This document shows, piece after piece, positions 1 to 5,728 of a DNA stretch of 6,746 bases. How positions within the stretch are numbered: the stretch's first letter is position 1; each line of letters opens with the position of its first letter. The notes under the pieces were generated by a model. The model was given only the letters and a program-made list of their open reading frames with translations. It was not told where the DNA came from and did no database searches. Origin of the DNA: JBJFCE01 sp964437825 (GTDB lineage: Bacteria > Bacillota > Clostridia > Lachnospirales > Lachnospiraceae). The stretch is taken from the NCBI GenBank assembly GCA_964437825.1, contig CAYTIH010000078.1, positions 1 through 6,746 on the forward strand, read 5' to 3'. The position numbers and the translations under genes were made by a program.

Positions 1-2
1 CG

Positions 3-185
3 CTATTTATCAGCCGGCTTAAATGTATTTATTTGAAACATTGTCATCATATCATGAATCTGCGATTCATGATCCAATTCGTCGCTCGCCGAATGTGCAA
101 GCACATTCTTCTCGCCTGCACTCATCATATCATATATTTTTTTGAATTGTAAAGATAAAAGCGTATCAGGTTCAGCCAGGTTCAT
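3..185 (-). CDS. Doubtful small ORF, hypothetical 60-residue protein
   Basis: This is an open frame from an ATG at 183-185 to a TAG at 3-5. It could encode a soluble, mildly acidic 60-residue peptide with no membrane segment, signal peptide or motif that I recognise. Arguments against it: there is no Shine-Dalgarno site upstream of the ATG. The start codon lies inside a strong inverted repeat (179-204). Two further hairpins (51-73 and 91-108) lie within the frame. The frame also stays open upstream to a TAA at 213-215, so this could be the tail of a decayed gene. Arguments for it: the amino acid composition is protein-like, and it is divergent from rarA with its own intergenic gap. The motif I-x-D-M-M-[S/T] occurs twice, 26 residues apart (residues 18-22 and 44-48), from a 12-bp direct repeat. 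I cannot assign a function. Confidence 0.25.
   Translation of the reverse strand: MNLAEPDTLLSLQFKKIYDMMSAGEKNVLAHSASDELDHESQIHDMMTMFQINTFKPADK
51..73. repeat. Perfect inverted repeat, 10-bp arms, 3-nt loop
   Basis: ATCATGAATC (51-60) and GATTCATGAT (64-73) are exact reverse complements around the loop TGC. A perfect 10-bp arm with so short a loop is unlikely by chance in a window of this size. No T-tract follows on either strand, so it is not a typical intrinsic terminator. It could be a protein-binding site, or a structural element of an RNA read from either strand. Confidence 0.6.
91..108. repeat. Perfect inverted repeat, 8-bp arms, 2-nt centre
   Basis: GAATGTGC (91-98) and GCACATTC (101-108) are exact reverse complements around AA. 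With so small a centre it is more credible as a dimeric operator-like DNA site than as an RNA hairpin. No known operator is recognised. It lies 18 nt from the neighbouring inverted repeat at 51-73. Confidence 0.5.
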
Positions 186-204
186 GAACGGAAGTTTATG
201 AACC
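179..204. repeat. Inverted repeat, 11-bp arms, GGAA loop; possible plus-strand terminator
   Basis: GGTTCATGAAC (179-189) and GTTTATGAACC (194-204) pair over 11 bp with a single mismatch, which is a G-U wobble in plus-strand RNA. The loop is the GNRA-type tetraloop GGAA. On the plus strand a T-rich stretch (211-219) follows after about six bases, so this could end a transcript arriving from left of the window. On the minus strand no T-tract follows, but the hairpin would bury the ATG of the small ORF at 183-185. The left arm also holds the 10-bp palindrome GTTCATGAAC. Confidence 0.5.
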
Positions 205-248
205 CTAAAATTTTATTTTATATCTATAAATAACTCCCTTGCAAATTC

Positions 249-277
249 TTGTGGTGGATTATACAACATGATACAAT
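249..277 (+). promoter_or_regulatory. Candidate sigma-A-type promoter for rarA
   Basis: A TACAAT hexamer (272-277) matches the -10 consensus at five of six bases. A weak TTGTGG (249-254) stands 17 bp upstream in the -35 position. Transcription would begin near 284, just before the ribosome binding site at 286-291, giving a very short leader. An alternative pair is TTGCAA (239-244) with TATACA (260-265), but its 15-bp spacer is short. The pick is tentative. Confidence 0.3.
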
Positions 278-285
278 GTCGTCAT

Positions 286-291
286 GGAGGG
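286..291 (+). promoter_or_regulatory. Strong ribosome binding site that sets the rarA start
   Basis: GGAGGG lies six bases before the ATG at 298-300. The earlier in-frame ATG at 268-270 has only a weak GGTGG-like sequence upstream and would add ten residues unlike the family N-terminus. The site therefore favours 298 as the true start. Confidence 0.85.
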
Positions 292-297
292 CATACA

Positions 298-1617
298 ATG
301 GAACAGTTATCACTTTTTGATAATCAAATAAAATATACGCCCCTTGCCTCCAGGCTTCGGCCGACGACGCTGGAAGAGTATATGGGGCAGACCCATTTGC
401 TGGGCCCGGGCAAAATGCTCCGCCAAATTATAGAAAGGGATCAGATTTCCTCCATGATCTTTTGGGGACCGCCCGGTGTGGGTAAAACAACGCTTGCCCG
501 GATTCTGGCAGGAAAAACGAAGGCGGATTTTGTGGATTTCAGTGCCGTAACAAGCGGTATTAAGGAAATCAAAGAGGTGATGGCGAGAGCAGAACAAAGC
601 AGACAGATGGGAATTCGTACCGTATTATTTGTGGATGAAATTCATCGTTTTAATAAGGCGCAGCAGGATGCCTTTTTGCCGTTTGTGGAAAAAGGCAGCA
701 TCATTTTGATCGGTGCAACTACGGAGAACCCCTCGTTTGAGATCAATGCCGCGCTCTTGTCCAGGTGCCGCGTGTTTGTACTAAAAGAACTACAGGAAGA
801 AGAACTTGTGGAGCTGCTTTGTCGTGCACTTCAAAATCCGCTCGGTTATGGAAATGAAAAAGTGGATATTACAAAAGAGCAGCTTTCAGCAATTGCGCGT
901 TTTGCAAACGGTGATGCCAGAACTGCATTAAATACTCTTGAGATGGCAGTTCTGAACGGAGAAATGAGCGCCGAAAAAATCACGGTTACAAATGAAGGGC
1001 TTTCTCAGTGTATTACAAAGAAATCGTTATTATATGACAAAAACGGAGAGGAACATTATAACCTGATTTCCGCACTTCATAAATCCATGCGAAACAGTGA
1101 TCCGGATGCGGCGGTTTATTGGCTTTGCCGGATGCTGGAGGGAGGAGAAGACCCGCTCTATATCGCAAGGCGTCTGGTACGTTTTGCCAGTGAGGATGTG
1201 GGTATGGCGGATTCTCAAGCGCTGCCGGTAGCGGTAGCCGCATATCAGGCATGTCATTTTAACGGTATGCCGGAGTGTGATGTAAATCTGACTCATGCAG
1301 TGGTTTATCTGTCCTTGGCGCCGAAATCCAATGCACTGTATGTGGCATGCGAGCAGGCCAAAAAAGATATCCGGGAGCTGCCGGCACAGCCGGTTCCGCT
1401 GCAGATTCGAAATGCACCGACACAGCTGATGAAAAATCTGGATTATGGCAAGGGTTATCAGTATGCACATGATACTGAGGAAAAAATAACAAAAATGAAG
1501 TGCCTGCCTGATGCGCTGGCAGACCGGGAATACTATGTGCCGACGCAGGAAGGTCGTGAAAAAGAGGTAAGGGAACGGCTTACCGAAATTAAGAAGTGGA
1601 AAAGCGGAAAAAAATAA
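298..1617 (+). CDS. rarA: Replication-associated recombination protein A (RarA/MgsA family AAA+ ATPase)
   Basis: The product is a 439-residue cytosolic AAA+ ATPase of the clamp-loader-related RarA/MgsA/WRNIP1 family, which acts at stalled or gapped replication forks. Visible motifs: N-terminal PLASRLRP (15-22), Walker A GPPGVGKTT (57-65), Walker B LFVDEIHRF (110-118), sensor 1 GATTENPSF (139-147), arginine-finger region LLSRCRV (153-159), and sensor 2 GDARTALN (205-212). The C-terminal half has the family's tetramerisation-type signatures, such as LISALHKSMR (256-265), ASEDVGMAD (297-305) and LAPKSNALY (340-348). Length is typical and no key residue is missing. The ATG at 298 is chosen because GGAGGG stands six bases upstream; a start at 268 would add ten residues. 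Residues 3-7 (QLSLF) match the bacterial beta-clamp-binding pentapeptide. The gene is a single plus-strand unit, convergent with the leftward genes. Confidence 0.96.
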   Translation: MEQLSLFDNQIKYTPLASRLRPTTLEEYMGQTHLLGPGKMLRQIIERDQISSMIFWGPPGVGKTTLARILAGKTKADFVDFSAVTSGIKEIKEVMARAEQSRQMGIRTVLFVDEIHRFNKAQQDAFLPFVEKGSIILIGATTENPSFEINAALLSRCRVFVLKELQEEELVELLCRALQNPLGYGNEKVDITKEQLSAIARFANGDARTALNTLEMAVLNGEMSAEKITVTNEGLSQCITKKSLLYDKNGEEHYNLISALHKSMRNSDPDAAVYWLCRMLEGGEDPLYIARRLVRFASEDVGMADSQALPVAVAAYQACHFNGMPECDVNLTHAVVYLSLAPKSNALYVACEQAKKDIRELPAQPVPLQIRNAPTQLMKNLDYGKGYQYAHDTEEKITKMKCLPDALADREYYVPTQEGREKEVRERLTEIKKWKSGKK

Positions 1618-1627
1618 AATAAGCGTT

Positions 1628-1670
1628 TAGGACGATCTCAAGTCCTTACAAACCGGAAGTTATCGTCCTA
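1628..1670. terminator. Probable bidirectional terminator between rarA and the leftward genes
   Basis: TAGGACGAT (1628-1636) and ATCGTCCTA (1662-1670) form a perfect 9-bp stem around a 25-nt loop. Leftward transcripts would meet a U-rich run just past the stem (complement of the A-rich 1606-1620). Rightward transcripts from rarA meet T5 at 1677-1681, seven bases past the stem. The long loop and the gap before each T-run make it non-canonical. The right arm overlaps the last codons of the Nudix frame. Its place between convergent genes supports a shared terminator. Confidence 0.5.
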
Positions 1671-2034
1671 TTACTGTTTTTACAAGTTGCCAACCTATAC
1701 TTCCTTCCCGCAATAAGGATAATGCATTTTCATAGTTTACCCATTCTACAGAATCAACCTCACACGACAACTTAAAATCTTGTTTATGTACTGTCGCTTG
1801 ATACCCTAACATTAGCATTTCCTTCTTTTCATAAGGATAACTACTTATAAACTCCAGCTTTTCTACATCTTGACCGATTTCCTCTTTAACCTCACGAATC
1901 ACTGTTTCTTCAGCTGATTCACCTATTTTCATAATACCCGCTACACAAACATATTTTGTTGCTGAAACATAATTTTGACGAAGCAAGGCTACTTCAATTT
2001 TTATATCAATTTTACCGACAAGTTGTAAATTTTT
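1660..2034 (-). pseudogene. 5'-truncated Nudix hydrolase (NudC-like C-terminal domain)
   Basis: The frame holds a complete Nudix box, G-x5-E-x7-REVKEEIGQ (residues 17-39, counting from a TTG at 1984-1986); only the last position (Q for a hydrophobic residue) departs from consensus. Residues 49-62 (SYPYEKKEMLMLGY) align with the SQPWPFPxS-LMLGF region of NADH pyrophosphatases, but that motif is largely worn away. The fold starts too late. Codons upstream of the TTG (1987-2034) stay open and read like the first Nudix strand (IEVALLRQ), then meet a TAG at 2035-2037. No ATG, GTG or TTG with a Shine-Dalgarno site exists there. The N-terminal half and zinc ribbon expected in NudC-type enzymes are absent. 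It is therefore most likely a remnant, lying in the 3' tail of the transglutaminase operon. A short expressed protein from the TTG cannot be excluded. The region looks more AT-rich than its neighbours. Confidence 0.65.
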
Positions 2035-2040
2035 CTACCT

Positions 2041-4647
2041 TCATTTTTTGCGGTGCTTCTTTTTGTTTAAGTATTTGATTTTTTTATAAATTGTATAGCA
2101 GGATATGACATCTGTCTTTGTTAAAGTTTCGTTACTGTATGCAGCCCGCTGCAGAGCGGTAAAGTATAATTCCAGTTCTTCCTCAGGTATCAAAGGAAGC
2201 CCATTGATCAGGGTTTCGCGGTATGATCTGTCATCAAGATTACGTTTGATCAGGATACCTTTTCGGCGCAGCAGGCGGTTCGTATAGGAAGCAATTTCCT
2301 GTATTGCCCTGCGGTAATTTTTTTGCTGAAATGCCTTTGTGCGCCTTTTATCCAATTTAACAAAACAGAATCGGAACAGGATTGCTATAATCATGACGCT
2401 GCAGATAATCGATAGCAGCGTTAGCAGCCCGTTGTTTGCGTTATTTTCCTGCACGGAAGGGAGCTGATATTCGCCGTCTTCATTTTCCGTGCTGCTGCCA
2501 TAATTTGGCGTATTCTCATCATTATTTTGTGTTTCTTGATTATGATTGAGCGTGTCTTTTTCACTATTTTGAGTGTTTTCTTCGTGTTTCTGCGGATTCT
2601 CCTCGTCCTGCTGCACTTCCTGATCGTCAACCTCTGTCTCCTGGTTAGGAAGATCGTTTTCGGATTCGGTTCCGGAATCCGCCTGGATGTCTTCCGTTTC
2701 ATTTTCAATCAGGGTTTCATGATCATAGCCTGGGTCTGTATTGCTTTCCGTTTGCGGTATATTTTCAAATAAATCAAAATCTTGAGTACTGTCACTGAAA
2801 AACGGATAGGAGCTGCTTTCTGTCATTTCGATCGGAACCCAGCCAATATGTTCTATAAAGATTTCGGCCCAGGAATGCGCCGCGCTGTCCTTTACGGCAG
2901 CGGTATATCCACCGTCCGATGACAGAACAAAGTCATTTGGATTTACGATGTATCCTGTAACATAGCGCGCAGGGATTCCCATTTCCCGTAAAAGGAGTAC
3001 GCCTGCGCTGGCATAATGCTGGCAAAAGCCTTCTCCGGAGTCGAACAGAAAGTATTCCACAACATCTGTTCCGAACGGTACCCTGTTCAATGCAAGACTG
3101 TAGGTAGTACGCTCTGAAAGCGTCTTAGAAACAAGATAAACAGCATACAGCTCTTTCGATCCGGCAATTCCGTAGTTAGACCAGGTATTTTCATATTCTG
3201 TTTCTAACTTCTCGGACAGTTCTTCTCCCAGTTGTTTGATTCGTGACAGGCCGTCCGGTACATTCAAATAAAGAGGGAGATAGGATTCGTAAAAATTTTC
3301 AATCGCCGTTGTTTTTGCATAGGAGGTGCTTTCCTGTATATGATATAATTGATATGTCGGTGCAATACCGTTTACAAGAAGGCTGTCCTGCTCGTTTCGA
3401 TAAAGCATTGCATCCGCTTTGACTGGCAAAGAAAGTTCTATTTGCTCCGTAGTATACACACTATTTAAGTCTGTCAGGTATGGCAGATATGCATAATTGT
3501 CATTCAGATCCAAATAGCTGATCGAATATTGAGTTTGTCTGTAAAACGGAGAGGTTGACTGCGTTTCATAAAAAAGATTCAGGATATATGTTCCGGCATT
3601 TTTCTGATTTCTGTTTGTTAAATCAGAAATAGCATTATCAAATTTGATTTGACTTCGATTACTCCAATTTCCGTTGCGATAAGTATCTCCCACGTATCCG
3701 CGCAGATATAGACTATCCTGAGGAAGTCGATCGGTAGATATAGAAATGACATCTTTTTCCTCATATTGCGGAGCGGTATTGGAAATACGGCTCCAGCCTT
3801 CATTGGAAAAGCCGATTGTGATATAATCAAAAAACTGCTGCTCCAGTGCATATTGATAGGTAAGACATGTATCCTGCAATGCCGTAAGAGTTTCGGCATT
3901 ATTCCTGAATTTTGTATTTGTCATTGTGAAAAAAAAGCTAAGCGCTATGACAGACGATAAAAGAACTGCCGCTTTTGCGTAAACGCCCGATGCCCTATCC
4001 GGATTTTCGATATGTTTACCTTTTCCATAGGGCATCAATGAAAACAAGCCGACGGCAGTCACTGCAACCGGTATTTCGCCCGGTGCCATGCCGAGCAGAA
4101 GTTCTCCGCAGAACAGAAGCAGCGCAGGAAGAGAAAGCAGAAGGTTGTTCTTAAAATATAGCAGCGCCGTTACAAACCACCATAAAAACAGCAGTGACAA
4201 AAAGCACACGGCGGTCAGATTGCTTTGGGACTTATCAATATCTGTGAATCCGGGAAAATCGGTGCCATAATAATCGTTGATCCATAAAAACAATTCGTTC
4301 CCGCAGAGCTTCAATCCTGAAATAATAGATTTCCTGAAGATCAGAAAGCCTAACAGATATCCTCCGATTGCCCAGAGAGGCGCGGTTTTTTTGGTAGCCG
4401 GAAGCAAATACAGGAAAAATAAAATTGCTTCCACGATACCAATGCAAAAGAGAAGTGTGCGTCTTAAGCCGTCCACTGTAAAAACACTGTTATATACCAA
4501 TATGCATCCATAGGTCAAAATAAACAGCAGGACATAAGAAACCAAGACATCCAAAAACGCGATAAGCTTTGAAGGTCTTTTTTTTCCTGTCTCTTTCCAA
4601 AATATTTTTGATTTTCCTGCGCACTGAATCGCTTTTTTCTTAAACAA
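2041..4647 (-). CDS. TgpA-type membrane protein with extracytoplasmic transglutaminase-like domain
   Basis: This is an 868-residue protein. A basic cytosolic N-terminus is followed by about seven membrane segments (roughly 28-52, 63-83, 90-106, 144-163, 168-187, 191-207, 224-242). A large outward domain follows (about 243-738), then a last membrane segment (739-763) and a basic cytosolic tail of about 100 residues. Charges in the loops fit N-in, with the big domain outside. The transglutaminase core has the nucleophile in GEGFCQHYAS (Cys542), His591 in AAHSWAEIF, and Glu607 in GWVPIEMT at the usual Asp position. Upstream, LYLRGYVGDTY (313-323) is typical of TgpA proteins. Residues 663-725 form nine E/N/Q/D-rich heptads. 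The start is TTG at 4645-4647, with GTGAGGT eight bases upstream and an in-frame TAG just before it. It overlaps the DUF58 gene by 8 nt. The substrate is unknown; a peptidase, cross-linking or cell-envelope role is possible. Confidence 0.93.
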   Translation of the reverse strand: MFKKKAIQCAGKSKIFWKETGKKRPSKLIAFLDVLVSYVLLFILTYGCILVYNSVFTVDGLRRTLLFCIGIVEAILFFLYLLPATKKTAPLWAIGGYLLGFLIFRKSIISGLKLCGNELFLWINDYYGTDFPGFTDIDKSQSNLTAVCFLSLLFLWWFVTALLYFKNNLLLSLPALLLFCGELLLGMAPGEIPVAVTAVGLFSLMPYGKGKHIENPDRASGVYAKAAVLLSSVIALSFFFTMTNTKFRNNAETLTALQDTCLTYQYALEQQFFDYITIGFSNEGWSRISNTAPQYEEKDVISISTDRLPQDSLYLRGYVGDTYRNGNWSNRSQIKFDNAISDLTNRNQKNAGTYILNLFYETQSTSPFYRQTQYSISYLDLNDNYAYLPYLTDLNSVYTTEQIELSLPVKADAMLYRNEQDSLLVNGIAPTYQLYHIQESTSYAKTTAIENFYESYLPLYLNVPDGLSRIKQLGEELSEKLETEYENTWSNYGIAGSKELYAVYLVSKTLSERTTYSLALNRVPFGTDVVEYFLFDSGEGFCQHYASAGVLLLREMGIPARYVTGYIVNPNDFVLSSDGGYTAAVKDSAAHSWAEIFIEHIGWVPIEMTESSSYPFFSDSTQDFDLFENIPQTESNTDPGYDHETLIENETEDIQADSGTESENDLPNQETEVDDQEVQQDEENPQKHEENTQNSEKDTLNHNQETQNNDENTPNYGSSTENEDGEYQLPSVQENNANNGLLTLLSIICSVMIIAILFRFCFVKLDKRRTKAFQQKNYRRAIQEIASYTNRLLRRKGILIKRNLDDRSYRETLINGLPLIPEEELELYFTALQRAAYSNETLTKTDVISCYTIYKKIKYLNKKKHRKK
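2473..2661 (-). repeat. Nine tandem 21-bp units encoding an E/N/Q-rich heptad linker
   Basis: Residues 663-725 of the transglutaminase-like protein divide without gaps into nine heptads: ENDLPNQ, ETEVDDQ, EVQQDEE, NPQKHEE, NTQNSEK, DTLNHNQ, ETQNNDE, NTPNYGS, STENEDG. The rough consensus is [E/N/D]-T-Q-N-x-x-[E/Q]. Similarity is also visible in the DNA: units five to seven share an ACnCnnAAT-like core in the same phase. The array sits between the catalytic domain and the final membrane helix, on the outer side by the predicted topology. It was probably made by unit duplication followed by drift. Confidence 0.75.
4640..4647 (-). other. 8-nt gene overlap TTGTTTAA, with non-AUG start
   Basis: The TTG start of the transglutaminase gene (4645-4647) overlaps the TAA stop of the DUF58 gene (4640-4642). 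The Shine-Dalgarno site GTGAGGT (4656-4662) lies inside the DUF58 coding sequence. The layout favours re-initiation by ribosomes that have just ended on the upstream gene. Confidence 0.85.
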
Positions 4648-5728
4648 TGAATTCTACCTCACTAAGTTCCTGTTTCAATTTTGCGGAGGTAAATGTATTC
4701 CGATATATATCTCCTACGGAAACCGTAAGATCCGTTTGAATGGCAATTCCCGTCACAAACGGCTCTCCCTTGAACTTCTTTTTATATCCTTCTTGAATAT
4801 CGGGTATTTCCTTTTCCGGTTTTTCCTCATAGAGCATCATCAGGAATAAATAGAAGCTTTCCTCATCATCCACACGTACCCGAATCACGTCCCCTTCACA
4901 TCCGCTGTACCATGTCACGTAATGCGCACATTTCTGGTCGATCAGTGCAAACGATATTGTAGATACAAGTGACAAAAAAGCGTTGTTTGCTTTTCTTTTT
5001 CCGGAAAGATCAAGAAACAATACCACCGAGCAGCCGAGCGGCCGGCGGTTTTCACGAACCATAAGCTCATCTGATTTTGCCGTCATTTTCCAATGGATGT
5101 TCTGTATTTTATCCCCATCCCGAAACGGTCTGATCTGTAGAATTTCGGAGGCGTTTGTGCCTCCGGCAATATTATCATATACATCGGCCTCCCCTAAAAA
5201 ATGTCGTGAAGCCTCTGCTACAGTAACCGCAGTATCATACAATTCCGGCATAATATAAAGCTCCGTCCGCTGTTTCCGATACCGCTTGGACAGATAAAAA
5301 AAACCCGTCAGATCATAAAACCGTATTTTGTGCAGCCGGATTTTATATTTTCCGCAAGAATTTGCCCGAATTGCAGTAGATATGTCAGAGGTCCGCCTGA
5401 AATCGGCAATTCCGCTTAGTTTGATTTTTCCGCGCTCTCCGGTCAGAATATTCTCATATCGAAGAAATATCATGAGCTTTGGCGCCGGAAAAAAAGATTT
5501 GTTTTTTATTTTGATTTCCATATCCACCGGTTTTCCCTGCTCCGATACGGAAATCGGTATCGAAACGGAAGGCTGTATGGAAAGGAGTAAAACCAGCTGA
5601 TAGATATAAGAAATACACATTATGATAATGCCGGTGAACGCAAAAAATACCAACGCCGTACTGGCATATATAATCGATGTATAGAACACTGCTGCAATCA
5701 ATGCCAGAGAAAGGATCAGATTAATCAT
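4640..5728 (-). CDS. DUF58 domain protein, membrane-anchored, vWA-like
   Basis: This is a 362-residue protein from an ATG at 5726-5728. Two hydrophobic segments (about 3-20 and 25-48) form a membrane hairpin. A beta-rich region (about 55-145) follows, then the DUF58 signature RPFRDGDKIQNIHWKMTAKS (200-219), with the family hallmark RxYxxGDxxRxIHWK in variant form, and LMVRE (222-226). A vWA-like segment starts at LFLDLSG (237-243). The metal site is incomplete: D240-x-S242 is present, but the second Ser of DxSxS is Lys244. Upstream codons stay open to a GTG at 5768-5770, giving 14 more residues, but AAGGCGG six bases before the ATG makes the shorter form likely. It overlaps MoxR by 8 nt at its start and the transglutaminase-like gene by 8 nt at its end. 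Proteins of this family pair with MoxR ATPases; it is probably the membrane-side partner or adaptor here. Confidence 0.92.
   Translation of the reverse strand: MINLILSLALIAAVFYTSIIYASTALVFFAFTGIIIMCISYIYQLVLLLSIQPSVSIPISVSEQGKPVDMEIKIKNKSFFPAPKLMIFLRYENILTGERGKIKLSGIADFRRTSDISTAIRANSCGKYKIRLHKIRFYDLTGFFYLSKRYRKQRTELYIMPELYDTAVTVAEASRHFLGEADVYDNIAGGTNASEILQIRPFRDGDKIQNIHWKMTAKSDELMVRENRRPLGCSVVLFLDLSGKRKANNAFLSLVSTISFALIDQKCAHYVTWYSGCEGDVIRVRVDDEESFYLFLMMLYEEKPEKEIPDIQEGYKKKFKGEPFVTGIAIQTDLTVSVGDIYRNTFTSAKLKQELSEVEFIV
5721..5728 (-). other. 8-nt gene overlap ATGATTAA
   Basis: The ATG of the DUF58 gene (5726-5728) overlaps the TAA stop of the MoxR gene (5721-5723). The Shine-Dalgarno site AAGGCGG (5735-5741) lies six bases upstream, within the end of the MoxR reading frame. 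This decides the DUF58 start in favour of the ATG over the upstream GTG at 5768-5770. Confidence 0.85.

Larger units (their letters stand above)
44..133. repeat. Pair of 12-bp direct repeats (TCATCATATCAT)
   Basis: The sequence TCATCATATCAT occurs at 44-55 and again, identically, at 122-133. The spacing of 78 bp is a multiple of three, so on the minus strand both copies encode D-M-M in the same frame of the small ORF. It may be a trace of an internal duplication. The sequence is AT-rich and simple, so chance is also possible. Confidence 0.4.

Noticed and set aside
3..185. Spo0E-like phosphatase peptide
   Set aside because: The S-x-E-L-D piece recalls the Spo0E signature, but the surrounding residues (the L-I-x-x-Y part) do not fit.
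268..297. N-terminal extension of RarA from the ATG at 268
   Set aside because: Its upstream ribosome site is weak and the extra ten residues do not look like the family. The ATG at 298 has GGAGGG at ideal spacing.
1030..1470. 146-codon open frame on the minus strand inside rarA
   Set aside because: It lies wholly antisense to conserved RarA sequence, with a Cys/Ile/Arg-rich composition typical of a shadow frame.
2011..2034. Possible terminator directly after the transglutaminase-like gene
   Set aside because: The only stem available is about five AT-rich pairs with a bulge, too weak to be called.
2421..2708. 95-codon, very basic open frame on the minus strand
   Set aside because: It is the frameshifted reading of the E/N/Q-rich heptad repeats, where GAA/AAT-type codons become Lys/Arg/Ile. 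It has no start site of its own.
5543..5562. Inverted repeat CGATAC / GTATCG
   Set aside because: It has only 6-bp arms, lies deep inside the DUF58 coding region and has no T-tract; chance is the simplest reading.
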